Counted from the stretch's first letter, positions 7,929-16,543 are shown. The stretch: 64,000 nucleotides of DNA from an uncultured Prochlorococcus sp. (GCA_902564235.1 CACFAG010000003.1:29555-93554); one strand, 5' to 3'. Program-made: numbers and translations. The notes: generated by a model not told the origin, from the letters alone.

Positions 7929-8273
7929 TTATTTAAACCATCCTTTTTTGTTAGAGGATATTATTTTCTCTTTTTCAGCTTTTGTTTTATTACTTGCTTT
8001 TTTGAAAGCCAAGTTGGCTTCTATTAGTGTGACTATTGATATGAAAAAAAGACCAGAAATTCCAATTATTTGTTCATTTTGAGAAGGTTCTGAATCACCT
8101 TGTAAAAAAATACCTAAAGCGAACCATGCAGTACTAGCAGTGATGGTAAAAAAATAGGGTTTCCATCTTCTTTGATATAAGTAGCCCGATCCTAAACCAG
8201 GAAGAAAATTTAAAAAAGATGCTACCCACCCTTTTGAAGATGCAAGTATTTCGTCTCTTGAGGGATAAGACAT
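7929..8273 (-). CDS. Membrane protein with TM2-like segment, 114 aa
   Basis: The N-terminal region SKGWVASFLNFLPGLGSGYLYQRRWKPYFF contains the 'G-x-G-x(2)-Y-x-x-R' turn seen in TM2-type small membrane proteins. Hydrophobic segments follow at about residues 38-56 (FFTITASTAWFALGIFL) and 70-88 (ISGLFFISIVTLIEANL), then a lysine-rich tail. No enzymatic motif is seen. It is codirectional with the 34-aa frame at 8279, which abuts its start. Confidence 0.65.
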   Translation of the reverse strand: MSYPSRDEILASSKGWVASFLNFLPGLGSGYLYQRRWKPYFFTITASTAWFALGIFLQGDSEPSQNEQIIGISGLFFISIVTLIEANLAFKKASNKTKAEKEKIISSNKKGWFK

Positions 8274-8278
8274 TTATG

Positions 8279-8383
8279 TTAGGTATTTATTAAATGTGAA
8301 TTTATATAAGCAAAAGATATTGCTGCACAAATTACCCAACTAAAAGGTAGAAACATTCTTATTTTTTCATTATTATTATTCAT
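8279..8383 (-). CDS. Membrane microprotein, 34 aa
   Basis: ATG-started frame: a polar N-terminus (MNNNNEKIRM) followed by one hydrophobic helix (FLPFSWVICAAISFAYI). Its stop lies just 5 bases before the start codon of the 7929 membrane protein on the same strand, which supports an operon. Function unknown. Confidence 0.4.
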   Translation of the reverse strand: MNNNNEKIRMFLPFSWVICAAISFAYINSHLINT

Positions 8384-8452
8384 TAATCAATTATGGAAAA
8401 TATTTTTAAAATCTGTGGATTTAATAGATACCTTAAAACTATAAGAATTAAA

Positions 8453-8475
8453 AAAGACGGTTTTTAACCGTCTTT
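8453..8475 (-). terminator. Intrinsic terminator, probably for the 8503 gene
   Basis: A perfect 10-bp hairpin, AAAGACGGTT / AACCGTCTTT with a TTT loop. On the minus strand it is followed by a U tract (A run at 8449-8455 on the plus strand), so it can end transcription of the 8503-8787 gene. The stem itself is nearly symmetric and may also act on the plus strand. Confidence 0.85.
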
Positions 8476-8502
8476 GAAAAAAGTAATTTTTCTAAAATTA
8501 AA

Positions 8503-8787
8503 TTATTTATCTTTTGAGGCTGAGAGTACTTTAAGTTCTTTTTTTACTTCTTTTTCTCTCTCTTCAAGATGTTTTAGTTGAGCTTTAAAAGCATCTTCAA
8601 GTCTTACTTTTTGTTTTGTTATTTCATCAAGCTCTTCTTGATGTTGGTTTTTCTTTAACTCCTTCATTTCACTATCGGAAATAACATATACTTGGCGATA
8701 TGAAGGTGTTTCAAAAAGAAGATCAAACATTGAATACATAAGTGACCTTTGAATTAGTACAAATTCAATATCCGATAATTCTTTCAA
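8503..8787 (-). CDS. Coiled-coil hypothetical protein, 94 aa
   Basis: The N-terminal 30 residues are hydrophobic-rich (FVLIQRSLMYSMFDLLF); residues 45-94 are strongly charged (E/K repeats such as EEREKEVKKELK), predicting a coiled coil. It has its own terminator (8453-8475) and a 156-base region upstream containing several CCG/CGG-bearing short inverted repeats. I do not recognise the family. Confidence 0.65.
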   Translation of the reverse strand: MKELSDIEFVLIQRSLMYSMFDLLFETPSYRQVYVISDSEMKELKKNQHQEELDEITKQKVRLEDAFKAQLKHLEEREKEVKKELKVLSASKDK

Positions 8788-8943
8788 ATATGAAAGGATA
8801 AATACCGAAGATATTGATACGGCAAATACACCGAATTTCGGTTTACCTAACTTAACCGCCCAGTATTTACCGATCGAATTTTAAGGTATATTTTAAAGTA
8901 TTAAGGAGATGATTCTAAAGATCTAAATCAAAAAGAACTTAAA

Positions 8944-9372
8944 ATGGATTTAAAAATTACTAAAACATTAGTAATCCCATCCAACGAAATTAAATGGCGC
9001 TTTTCCAGATCCTCCGGTCCTGGGGGACAAAATGTAAATAAAATTGAAAGCAGAGTAGAGATTATTTTTAATATAGAAGACTCCAAAGTATTAAATGATT
9101 ATCAGAAAGAAATTCTTAAGAGAAACTTGAAAAAAAAATTAGTGAATAATTGCTTACGTTTAGCGGTTCAAGAACACAGAAATCAATTATTAAATAGGCA
9201 GCTAGCTTTAATGAAATTTAGTTCAATCATAAAAAATGCTTTAAATAAATCATTTAAATTAAGAAAATCTACACAACCTACTAAGGCATCACAAAAGAAA
9301 AGAGTTGAGGTTAAGAAAAAACGTGGCGAATTGAAAAAAAGTAGACAAAAAGAAAAAACATATCAAATATGA
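8944..9372 (+). CDS. arfB: Peptidyl-tRNA hydrolase ArfB (ribosome rescue)
   Basis: 142 aa with the release-factor-like catalytic motif SSGPGGQNVNK at about residues 24-34; the GGQ hydrolyses peptidyl-tRNA on stalled ribosomes. A globular alpha/beta domain of about 100 residues precedes a C-terminal tail very rich in Lys and Arg (about residues 108-142), which in ArfB enters the empty mRNA channel. This layout and the length match ArfB/YaeJ rather than RF1/RF2, which are more than twice as long. It provides a rescue route beside tmRNA. Confidence 0.93.
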   Translation: MDLKITKTLVIPSNEIKWRFSRSSGPGGQNVNKIESRVEIIFNIEDSKVLNDYQKEILKRNLKKKLVNNCLRLAVQEHRNQLLNRQLALMKFSSIIKNALNKSFKLRKSTQPTKASQKKRVEVKKKRGELKKSRQKEKTYQI

Positions 9373-9444
9373 ATAAACTAAATAAATATTTCCATCTCAA
9401 ATTTTTAGGAAAGCATATTATTAATTTAATTTCATTTTGGTTTA

Positions 9445-9693
9445 TTGAATACAACTAATGATTTCTGGTTAATTGACTCTAATTTTGTAGGGGTGATGCG
9501 TTTCTACAAAGATAGAGATAATTCTGATAAATCTATTGATTATATGTTTATTGAAGAAGGAATTATTATGGGAATTCATGGAGAAAATCCTCCATTAATG
9601 AAAACTAGAAAAAAAATTGTTATTGAAGAAGCAAGATTATTATGGCAAAAATTGTTAAATGAAGGTTGGCAAAAAACTAATAAAAAATGGTGA
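9445..9693 (+). CDS. DUF1651-family protein
   Basis: 82 aa, TTG start. The C-terminal segment PPLMKTRKKIVIEEARLLW followed by QKLLNEGW is the signature I associate with DUF1651, a small protein family found many times in Prochlorococcus and marine Synechococcus genomes, with no established function. The N-terminal half (WLIDSNFVGVMRFYKDRD) forms beta-like strands. The only other candidate starts are internal ATGs at residues 18 and later, which would cut into the domain. Confidence 0.75.
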   Translation: MNTTNDFWLIDSNFVGVMRFYKDRDNSDKSIDYMFIEEGIIMGIHGENPPLMKTRKKIVIEEARLLWQKLLNEGWQKTNKKW

Positions 9694-9721
9694 GGAAATT
9701 CTACAAAAAATTTTTTTAATT

Positions 9722-9886
9722 TCAGAAAAAAAATGAACCTTTAGGGTATAGCCTGGAAATTTTTTCCTGTTGTAAATATTTCTTTTTTTTGATGTCGTTT
9801 TCATATCTTCTCAACATCATTAAATAGTTTGATACTCCAAAAATTACTAAAAAGAAAATAAATCTTATTCCTGCCTCAAATTTCAT
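9722..9886 (-). CDS. Small membrane protein, 54 aa
   Basis: ATG-started frame with a hydrophobic segment near the N-terminus (GIRFIFFLVIFGVSNYLMML) and a basic, Lys/Arg-rich C-terminal half. It is probably a single-pass peptide. It lies downstream of the CPBP protease on the same strand. Support is limited to composition and length. Confidence 0.4.
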   Translation of the reverse strand: MKFEAGIRFIFFLVIFGVSNYLMMLRRYENDIKKKKYLQQEKISRLYPKGSFFF

Positions 9887-9948
9887 ATGAGAATTAAGCT
9901 TTATTTTAATCTGACAATTACTAATTAAAAATCAATCGGTATTTATAT

Positions 9949-10809
9949 CTAATTAAAACGTCTAAGGAATTTTTGTTTTGATTTTACTGCATAAAAAATA
10001 CATAACAAAAGTAATATTAAAATTGCACTAAAGCTTCCGATTGGGTTTGGAATATTTTGTGTAAAAGGACCTGCTAAAAAAGAAGGAGTATTTTCTTTGA
10101 ATTCTATTAATCCGTTATTTATAAAAAACCAAATACCCACAAGTCCCCCATGAAGTCCTATGCAATTCCATAGAGAACCTTTATCTCTAATTTTAACTAA
10201 TGATAGAAATATCCCAAGTAAAATAAATCCTAAACGTAATCCTATTATGTTCCACAATATGTCATTTGATAAATTATGAACAAAGCTAAAAACTATAGCT
10301 TGTAAAGCTATTGATATTTGTGTACCATATTCAAATTTTAGTTCTTCTAGTAACCATCCTCTAAAAATTATTTCTTCTGCGAATCCAACACCTAATCCCA
10401 GTACAATAGAATTTAATAATATTATTGGCGAGAATTCACCTATCCAAGAAATATAATTTTTTTGCAATAGTGGTAACAGAATTATTATTATTAAAACTAA
10501 GGAAAATAAGATACCTTTAAAAAAATTGACAAAGTTTTTTAAAAATTTGTCTTTAGTTATCCCAAGAAGTACCCAAGCACTTGATTTGTTTCGTTTGATA
10601 TAAAACCAATATGGGAGTAAAAAGATAAAAAGAAAGAAAGTAATAATAGTTCCAATTAAGGATAAATTTTCTTCTTCAAAATTAAACAATAAAAGTGGCT
10701 GAGATAAAGCCCAGCCAATGCCATAAAGAATTGGAATAAAAAATATAGTGGATAAAAATCTTGGTCTTAAAAGAAAAAAACTTTTAATTAATATCATTAA
10801 ATTTTTCAT
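9949..10809 (-). CDS. CPBP-family intramembrane metalloprotease
   Basis: 286 aa, with about eight hydrophobic segments. The three family motifs are in order: FAEEIIFRGWLLEE (EExxxR) at about residues 143-156, FSFVHN at about 174-179, and LHGG at about 219-222; these provide the Glu and His metal ligands in the membrane. The family includes CAAX prenyl endopeptidases and bacteriocin self-immunity proteins. In cyanobacteria the substrates are mostly unknown. The 65-aa frame at 10827 lies just upstream on the same strand. Confidence 0.88.
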   Translation of the reverse strand: MKNLMILIKSFFLLRPRFLSTIFFIPILYGIGWALSQPLLLFNFEEENLSLIGTIITFFLFIFLLPYWFYIKRNKSSAWVLLGITKDKFLKNFVNFFKGILFSLVLIIIILLPLLQKNYISWIGEFSPIILLNSIVLGLGVGFAEEIIFRGWLLEELKFEYGTQISIALQAIVFSFVHNLSNDILWNIIGLRLGFILLGIFLSLVKIRDKGSLWNCIGLHGGLVGIWFFINNGLIEFKENTPSFLAGPFTQNIPNPIGSFSAILILLLLCIFYAVKSKQKFLRRFN

Positions 10810-10826
10810 TTTAGTTTGAATATTAA

Positions 10827-11024
10827 TTAACCCCAGCCTTTGCCTTTTATTATTCTAACTACTTGTTCAAAAAGTTTTAGCTTTTTCTTTTTACTATAGT
10901 TTATGTTTTTTGAAAGATTAGATAAATCTTTATAAAATTGCCGAGTTATTTTATCTTCTTTATCACTAGGCCATAGTAAGTCTGACCCCTCTTCATATTC
11001 TTCTTTATATCTTTCTTTATTCAA
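10827..11024 (-). CDS. Hypothetical protein, 65 aa
   Basis: Small, highly charged protein with an acidic N-terminus (KERYKEEYEEGSDLLWPSDKEDK) and a basic C-terminus. The frame opens with TTG (11022-11024), the only start that keeps this N-terminus. It lies 17 bases upstream of the CPBP protease and may be co-transcribed. I do not recognise it. Confidence 0.45.
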   Translation of the reverse strand: MNKERYKEEYEEGSDLLWPSDKEDKITRQFYKDLSNLSKNINYSKKKKLKLFEQVVRIIKGKGWG

Positions 11025-11112
11025 ATTTTTTTATATCGTAATAATTTAAATTTTACTTATTGCAAATGCTTAAAAGTGATGTTTATTAAATTTGTTTATT
11101 TATTTAAAATTT

Positions 11113-11202
11113 ATGCTGATTAATCTTTCAACTTTAATTTTTACATTATTATCTCCATTGCTTATTTTTGCAGTAATAGTATCGGTTTACTTATTTCATT
11201 AG
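11113..11202 (+). CDS. Membrane microprotein, 29 aa
   Basis: ATG-started frame that is almost entirely one hydrophobic helix: MLINLSTLIFTLLSPLLIF, then AVIVSVYLFH. Peptides of this size and type are common as photosystem or cytochrome b6f accessory subunits in cyanobacteria, but no specific signature is seen here. Low certainty. Confidence 0.35.
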   Translation: MLINLSTLIFTLLSPLLIFAVIVSVYLFH

Positions 11203-11231
11203 GAAGTATTTAACAAATGAAATTAATTATT

Positions 11232-11327
11232 TTAAGGGTGTATTATGCCTACTTTTTCTAATGCAAATGATAAAACTGCAATTACGGCCATTACTGTTAA
11301 GATCTTGTTCTTTTTGATGAAATCCAT
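11232..11327 (-). CDS. Membrane microprotein, 31 aa
   Basis: ATG-started frame: basic start (MDFIKKNKI), one hydrophobic helix (LTVMAVIAVLSFAL) and a short tail EKVGIIHP. The positive-inside layout fits a single-pass membrane peptide. It is convergent with the 11113 frame. Function unknown. Confidence 0.4.
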   Translation of the reverse strand: MDFIKKNKILTVMAVIAVLSFALEKVGIIHP

Positions 11328-11401
11328 AATGCATATTAATAATCTATTTATTAAATTCTTATATAAAATAATAAATAATTAAAATTATTATAACAATTAG
11401 A

Positions 11402-11541
11402 ATGGAACCCATATATGTTGGAGATTTACTTCCCTCAATAGCTTCTTATAAAAAGATAATTGAAAATATGATAAAGGTATAAAAGAAGGGGAATTTTATG
11501 AAGAACCTATAGGCGGAGATTTTAATTACCCTGATTGGTAA
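11402..11541 (+). pseudogene. Small gene split by a one-base frameshift
   Basis: The ATG at 11402 opens a frame reading MEPIYVGDLLPSIASYKKII that stops after 26 codons. The next frame continues with YDKGIKEGEFYEEPIGGDF and ends NYPDW at 11541. Adding one A to the A4 run at 11463-11466 would join the two halves into a 46-aa protein with the sensible junction IIEKYDKGIKEG. Either the gene is broken or the assembly lacks one base. The intact product would be a small acidic soluble protein of unknown role, immediately upstream of the 11544 gene. Confidence 0.5.
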
Positions 11542-11543
11542 AT

Positions 11544-11726
11544 ATGCTTACTACAAAAATAACTTTTGCCTTGGCAGATTGGATTAGAGAGTGGCGTAAG
11601 TGCCGGGATAAGAATCCTTCTATTGATGAGTGTGTAAAATTTGTGCAGTGGAAATTGGAAGATTATAAACTTTCTGATAGTGATATAAGAATAATTGAAT
11701 CTATTTTGCTCTATGAATCTGAATAA
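11544..11726 (+). CDS. Hypothetical protein, 60 aa
   Basis: The start is taken as the ATG at 11544; a TTG 9 bases upstream would overlap the stop of the preceding frame. The peptide (MLTTKITFALADWIREWRK, with a D-S-D-I-R-I-I-E-S helix at the end) contains two Cys and three Trp and looks like a compact helical protein. It directly follows the broken 11402 gene, with 2 bases between. Family unknown. Confidence 0.55.
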   Translation: MLTTKITFALADWIREWRKCRDKNPSIDECVKFVQWKLEDYKLSDSDIRIIESILLYESE

Positions 11727-11849
11727 CTAAGAGATTATAGACTTTATTATTTATATTTATCTATAAAAAACAAAGGGTCATTAAAATCCTCTTACAAATT
11801 AAGAAAAAAGTAAATCAGCATATTTACGGATTTACTGAAAATATAAAAA

Positions 11850-12163
11850 GGAGTAATTTATAAATGTTGAGTTCGGAGGCAATCTAAATGATTGATAGTC
11901 CGCCTGAAATTTAGCAAATTCCAAAATATAGGAAGCGTATTCCTGAGAATGGGATTATTCGAAAATTAAAGTTCAATCAATTAGTCTGATAAGACTTCGC
12001 TTTATAATTACTAGCGACAATAGGGACTGAAATTATCGAGAGAAATCCCCGAATTCACGTATTCTAGGTTTATGAGTAAATAGACTTTAAAATATGTAAT
12101 TTTATATCCTATTAGAAGGAAATCAAATATCAAAAAGGACTGTACCACCAGTCCTTTTTTTTT
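11850..12163 (+). ncRNA. Candidate structured non-coding RNA
   Basis: Of about 500 bases without a credible gene, the part from about 11,850 to the terminator at 12,163 is less A+T-rich than typical spacers here and full of short complementary blocks. Examples are CAATC/GATTG around 11,880-11,896 and a G-rich element (TTCGGAGG) with a complementary TCCGCC downstream. It ends in a strong plus-strand terminator. I looked for tmRNA, RNase P, SRP and common riboswitch signatures and found none; 6S RNA is not excluded. The 5' end is a guess. Confidence 0.45.
12132..12163 (+). terminator. Strong intrinsic terminator
   Basis: Hairpin AAGGACTG (12135-12142), loop TACCAC, CAGTCCTT (12149-12156): eight perfect pairs, extended by A-U pairs, followed by a nine-T tract. 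No protein-coding gene ends just upstream; the nearest stop is more than 400 bases away at 11726. It therefore probably terminates an RNA gene. Confidence 0.9.
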
Positions 12164-12233
12164 ATAAACTACTTATAAACTAGACTTCTTTTTGGATAAT
12201 ATGGATTTATTAAGTGTTTAAAAATATTTCACA

Positions 12234-13184
12234 ATGAAAGATCAAGTCTTGTTTCCTAAAATTGAAGTTCGTGAAAAGGGTTTTTTACAAGTAAGTGATA
12301 TTCATACGATTTATTGGGAAAGATCTGGCAATCCAAATGGTAAAAAAATACTAGTTATTCATGGAGGCCCAGGAGGAGGAAGTCAACCAAGATATAGAAG
12401 ATACTTTGATCCAGATAAATTTGATATTATTCAATTTGATCAAAGGGGTTGCGGTTCTTCAACTCCTTTCTCCGAATTAAAAGAAAATACGACTAATCAT
12501 TTAGTTGATGATATTGAGAAATTAAGGATTCTATTAAAAATAGATAGTTGGCATTTGTTTGGTGGATCTTGGGGCTCAACACTTTCACTTATATATGCAA
12601 TTAAAAATCCCTCAAGAGTTACGAGCTTAACTTTGAGAGGAATATTTTTATGTAGAAAGTTTGAATTATTGTGGTTCTATCAATATGGTGCGAGTGAGAT
12701 ATTCCCTGATGAATTTGAAGAATATATTTCTGTAATACCAAAAGAAGAAAGAAATGATTTAATAAGTTCTTTTTATAAATATCTAACATCTTCAGATGCA
12801 AATCTTAGATCAAAAGCAGCAGCAACTTGGACAAAATGGGAACTCTCAACTAGTCATTTAATAAATAAAAAATTTGATTTTGATAAGTCTCAAGTTAATT
12901 CTTTTTCAGATGCCTTTGCAAGGATCGAATGTCATTATTTTATTAATAATATTTTCTTAGAAGATGATTTTATTTTGAAAAATATAAGAGCAATAGAATC
13001 GATTCCAACAAAAATAATTCAAGGGAGGTATGACGTTGTATGTCCTGTTAGGAGTGCTTGGGATCTAAATAAGAAATTAAAGAATTCTGAATTAATTATT
13101 GTTAATGATGCTGGTCATTCAATGAGTGAAAAAGGTATTACTATCGAATTAATAAAAGCTGTAAAAGGAATTCAAAATCTCTAA
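12234..13184 (+). CDS. pip: Proline iminopeptidase (alpha/beta hydrolase)
   Basis: 316 aa, the usual length for the family. It removes N-terminal proline from peptides. The oxyanion-hole motif HGGPGGGSQPRYRRYFDP and the family signature DQRGCGSS are at about residues 43-80. The nucleophile elbow is GGSWGSTL (about residues 109-116, Ser in SWG), and the C-terminal acid and His lie in RYDVVCP and DAGHSMSE. The gene stands alone after the terminator-ended RNA region and is followed by a convergent 57-aa gene. The call is firm at family level. Confidence 0.9.
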   Translation: MKDQVLFPKIEVREKGFLQVSDIHTIYWERSGNPNGKKILVIHGGPGGGSQPRYRRYFDPDKFDIIQFDQRGCGSSTPFSELKENTTNHLVDDIEKLRILLKIDSWHLFGGSWGSTLSLIYAIKNPSRVTSLTLRGIFLCRKFELLWFYQYGASEIFPDEFEEYISVIPKEERNDLISSFYKYLTSSDANLRSKAAATWTKWELSTSHLINKKFDFDKSQVNSFSDAFARIECHYFINNIFLEDDFILKNIRAIESIPTKIIQGRYDVVCPVRSAWDLNKKLKNSELIIVNDAGHSMSEKGITIELIKAVKGIQNL

Positions 13185-13207
13185 AAGAGAGAATATTCCT
13201 TTAAAAA

Positions 13208-13381
13208 TTAAAGGCCATTATCTTCAATATTTTGTGCAATACTCCTAAGAAGTTCGACGATATCAGAATCTTCGCATTGAGTATCTTCTTTAAGCAAAAT
13301 GCACTCGTCTCTAATACTTACATTAGTACTCCACCATATACCTGAACTATTGGTATCGTCCCATTCAAATCTTTCAGACAT
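13208..13381 (-). CDS. Hypothetical protein, 57 aa
   Basis: ATG-started acidic soluble peptide with many aspartates and two Cys (RDECILLKEDTQCED). It starts MSERFEWDDTNSSGIWW and ends in a helical segment (VELLRSIAQNIEDNGL). The WDD/WW motif and the acidic helix suggest a small conserved marine cyanobacterial protein, but I cannot name it. It converges on the proline iminopeptidase. Confidence 0.55.
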   Translation of the reverse strand: MSERFEWDDTNSSGIWWSTNVSIRDECILLKEDTQCEDSDIVELLRSIAQNIEDNGL

Positions 13382-13507
13382 AATTAATAAATCCTAATAA
13401 ATACATTAAAGCTTGTATTACTTCATCGTGGATTTATATATTCAATTTCAAAATTTAAAAACTTACCTATTCACTAAAAAGAATCTGGAAATTTCTGACA
13501 ATAAAAT

Positions 13508-15004
13508 TTAGAAATCTAATTTCAGTTCGTATTGTTTTTCCTTTTCTTTAGAAACAGTTTTTTTATTATTTGTATTTTTTCTAAGCCCTTTTCTAGAGCC
13601 ATGCTTTAAATAAATTTCTTTTGAGATATCCCAATATCCATCCTTTTTAGTGATTTCCTGGATTTTCTTCTTTGCAGTTTTAGTGCTATTTGGGATGTCA
13701 ATTATTGGTCTTATGTAATTAATTTGTTCATATTCTTCTTTATTAAATCTAGATAATAGCCATGGTTCATGAATGAAATTAAGTGATATATCCTTTAATT
13801 CTGGTATCCATTTTTTTATAAATTTTCCTTGAGGATCATGATCTTTTCCCTGCTTAATAGGATTATAAATTCTATTGGTATTGATAGATGTAGTTCCAGA
13901 TTGCATTTGGCATTGGTTCCAATGTATTCCAGGCTCATAATCTACAAATTTATTTGCTAATTCTGAACCTGAATCTTGCCATGGTAGCCATAAATTATAG
14001 CTTGCAAAAGACATTAACATCGCTCTCATCCTGAAGTTAATCCATCCATTGAAATTTAATGAGCGCATACATGCATCTATAAAAGGAAAGCCTGTATTAC
14101 CTGAACTCCATGAATAAAGTAATACATTATTTTTTTCTCTAATGTTTTTAAAAAAAGGATGGAATTCCCTAAACTCTAGTTCTGGTTCACTTTCAAGTTT
14201 CTGAATAAAATGACAATGCCAAGTTAATCTACTTTTTAACATCCTAGAATTATTGTTTTTTGATATATTTGCTTTATTAAATATTTCTTTTAATGAAATG
14301 CATCCCCAACAAATGTATGGGGATAGTCTTGAACAACTATCAAATGATTTTTCTGGGCTAGAAATATCTTTTGAATAAGAATCTAATTTTTTACTAAAGA
14401 AGTATTGCATTCTCTCTAAACCTCTCTTTCTTCCACCTTGCATTCTTCCTAGACAAGTTTCTTTTTTAAAGGGAAAAATTCTGTCTGAGGGTATTTCTCC
14501 AACATCAAAGTTAATAGAATTAATTCTTAATGGAGCCTTAAAAAAGTTTTTATCGGCATTTTTTTGCCACTTTTTAGACCAATTATTCCTATCTAAATTT
14601 CCTCTAAAAACTGAAAATTGTAGAAATTCCTTCCAAATAATATTTTTGCTTAAAGCCCATTCTCTTACTTTTTGATCTCTTTTATAAGTAAGCCAATCTC
14701 CGGTTTCTTGATGGCTATATATACCTTTGATTTTAAATTTTGAACTAATTTCATCAAATATATTAATAACATTCCCAGTCCTAATAATTAATGGTTGTCC
14801 AATCTCAGCAAGAGCATTTCTTAAATCTATTAAACTTTCTTTGCAAAATTGCCATTGTCTATCTGAATGAGTATTTTGGCTCCAAATATCTAACTCAATA
14901 ATATAAATAGGTAAAATATCATTATCTTTTATAGCCTCACAGAGAGCTTCGTTATCAAAAATTCTTAAATCTTTCTTAAACCATAAGATATTTATTTCTT
15001 TCAT
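13508..15004 (-). CDS. Photolyase/cryptochrome-family protein
   Basis: 498 aa. It begins with the Rossmann-like photolyase domain (INILWFKKDLRIFDNEAL), with the antenna-domain signature at residues 3-20. The C-terminal FAD-binding helical domain includes RLSPYICWGCIS, LTWHCHFIQKLESEPE and the conserved block NFRMRAMLMSFASYNLWLPW. Photolyases use light to split pyrimidine dimers. The short PLIIRTGN segment is typical of class I. The basic C-terminal tail (about 30 residues, rich in K) is unusual. Whether it repairs DNA or acts as a cryptochrome cannot be decided from motifs. It is divergent from tenA, which starts 87 bases away. Confidence 0.88.
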   Translation of the reverse strand: MKEINILWFKKDLRIFDNEALCEAIKDNDILPIYIIELDIWSQNTHSDRQWQFCKESLIDLRNALAEIGQPLIIRTGNVINIFDEISSKFKIKGIYSHQETGDWLTYKRDQKVREWALSKNIIWKEFLQFSVFRGNLDRNNWSKKWQKNADKNFFKAPLRINSINFDVGEIPSDRIFPFKKETCLGRMQGGRKRGLERMQYFFSKKLDSYSKDISSPEKSFDSCSRLSPYICWGCISLKEIFNKANISKNNNSRMLKSRLTWHCHFIQKLESEPELEFREFHPFFKNIREKNNVLLYSWSSGNTGFPFIDACMRSLNFNGWINFRMRAMLMSFASYNLWLPWQDSGSELANKFVDYEPGIHWNQCQMQSGTTSINTNRIYNPIKQGKDHDPQGKFIKKWIPELKDISLNFIHEPWLLSRFNKEEYEQINYIRPIIDIPNSTKTAKKKIQEITKKDGYWDISKEIYLKHGSRKGLRKNTNNKKTVSKEKEKQYELKLDF

Positions 15005-15090
15005 AATTTTTTCTTTTAATCCTAGAAAAATAAGATTAAGTTTGTAGGTAAAAAATATTAAAAATTTTAGAATAACTAAAAATCAAAAAA

Positions 15091-15714
15091 ATGAAAATAA
15101 CAAAAAAACTTTGGGAGGATAATTATGAGATTGCTTTACTAAGTTTAAATACAAAATTTGTTCAAGGTTTAAAGAATGGAAGTCTACCTAAAAAAATATT
15201 TCAAGAATATTTAGCTCAAGATTATTTCTTTTTAGAGACTTTTGCTAAGGCTTATGGTCTTGCTGTTTCCAAATCAAAAGATAAGTACTCAATTAGGAAG
15301 TTAAGTGAACTGTTAATGGGCGTTTCAGAGGAGTTAATACTTCATGAAACTTATGCAAAAGAATGGGATATTGATTTGTCTAATAACTATATAAAAAAAG
15401 CCACTAAAAATTATACAGATTTTCTTGCTGATACTTCCAAAAGACTTAGCTCCGTTGAAATAATGTTTGCGATGACTCCATGTATGAGACTTTATTCTTG
15501 GATAGGAAAAAGTTTGTATGAAGAGGATTTTGATATTAAATATAAAGAATGGATAATTACTTATTCTGATGAGAGCTTTGAAAAGCTAGCAGCTTTACTT
15601 GAAAATCTTATTGAGACTAATAAAGAAACATATGACATTAATCAGGCCAAATATTTATACAAGAGAGCTATGGAATTGGAGTTAGATTTTTTTAATGCAT
15701 ATTCAGATTTCTGA
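15091..15714 (+). CDS. tenA: TenA-family thiamine-salvage hydrolase
   Basis: 207 aa. TenA proteins hydrolyse aminopyrimidine breakdown products of thiamine to HMP. D44 in AQDYFF corresponds to the pyrimidine-binding Asp and C131 in MTPCMRLYSW to the nucleophilic Cys; the C-terminal E195/E197 (ELELDFF) is the conserved glutamate region. It starts 50 bases upstream of thiD's region and runs in the same direction, so the pair makes and phosphorylates HMP. I see no TPP riboswitch in the leader. Confidence 0.88.
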   Translation: MKITKKLWEDNYEIALLSLNTKFVQGLKNGSLPKKIFQEYLAQDYFFLETFAKAYGLAVSKSKDKYSIRKLSELLMGVSEELILHETYAKEWDIDLSNNYIKKATKNYTDFLADTSKRLSSVEIMFAMTPCMRLYSWIGKSLYEEDFDIKYKEWIITYSDESFEKLAALLENLIETNKETYDINQAKYLYKRAMELELDFFNAYSDF

Positions 15715-15763
15715 TTTAAATTAAAATTTATTTATAGTAATTTCAAAAACGAGTTAATAAATT

Positions 15764-16543
15764 ATGTATTCTAAAATTGCACTTTCAATAGGCGGTAGTG
15801 ACTCCGGTGGTGGAGCAGGCATACAGGCTGACTTGAGAACTTTCATGGCCCTTAAAGTACATGGATGTTCTGTTATTACATGTATTACCGCACAAAATAG
15901 TATAGAGGTTACATGCGTTCAACCAGTAGAGAAGAATACTTTATTAAATCAGTTAGATACTTTATTTGCTGATTTTGGTATTGATGCCTTAAAAACTGGA
16001 ATGTTATTAAATGAAAGAATAATTAATGATACTGCTTCAAAATTAAATACATACAAAATAACCAAAATTATTGACCCAGTAATGGTTACAAGAACTGGTT
16101 CTAAATTACTGGAAGATTCTGCTATTAATGCTTATAAAAAACTCTTATTACCAATTGCTGATTTGGTAACTCCAAATATTTATGAAGCAAATCTACTTTC
16201 TGGCTTAGAAATAAGGAGTAAAGAAGATATTGAAAATTCAGCAAGAAAAATTATTGGTCTTGGAGCTAAAGCGGTGCTTATAAAAGGTGGCGGTTTAAAA
16301 AATATGAAAGGGAAGGATTTTTTCCTTGACTTAAATGGTAGAAAAGAGTGGCTATTTAATAATTTTATAAATACAAAAAATACCCACGGAAGTGGCTGTA
16401 CTTTGAGTGCTGCTATTTGTGGTTACAAGGCTTTAGGTTTTGATCTATTTGATTCCATACAAAAAGCGAAATTATTTGTTGAGAAATCTTTAGACAATTC
16501 TTATAAAATAGGCTCTGGCCCTGGTCCCTTAGGCCATTATTAA
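15764..16543 (+). CDS. thiD: Hydroxymethylpyrimidine (phosphate) kinase
   Basis: 259 aa ribokinase-like enzyme that phosphorylates HMP to HMP-PP for thiamine synthesis. The motif GGSDSGGGAGIQADLRTF (residues 9-26) is the ThiD signature. LVTPNIYEANLLSGL (about 145-159) is the family's second motif, and NTHGSGCTLSAAI gives the anion-hole and catalytic region. It follows tenA by 49 bases, suggesting a salvage operon. Its length matches a bacterial stand-alone ThiD without the ThiE fusion. Confidence 0.93.
   Translation: MYSKIALSIGGSDSGGGAGIQADLRTFMALKVHGCSVITCITAQNSIEVTCVQPVEKNTLLNQLDTLFADFGIDALKTGMLLNERIINDTASKLNTYKITKIIDPVMVTRTGSKLLEDSAINAYKKLLLPIADLVTPNIYEANLLSGLEIRSKEDIENSARKIIGLGAKAVLIKGGGLKNMKGKDFFLDLNGRKEWLFNNFINTKNTHGSGCTLSAAICGYKALGFDLFDSIQKAKLFVEKSLDNSYKIGSGPGPLGHY

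Noticed and set aside
7560..8273. High-light-inducible (Hli) proteins among the small membrane proteins
   Set aside because: None carries the chlorophyll-binding motif ExxNGRxAMxG of the Hli family.
11850..12163. tmRNA or RNase P RNA gene
   Set aside because: No tag-coding stretch, no GGGG/CCCC acceptor-like ends and no conserved RNase P core sequence were found.
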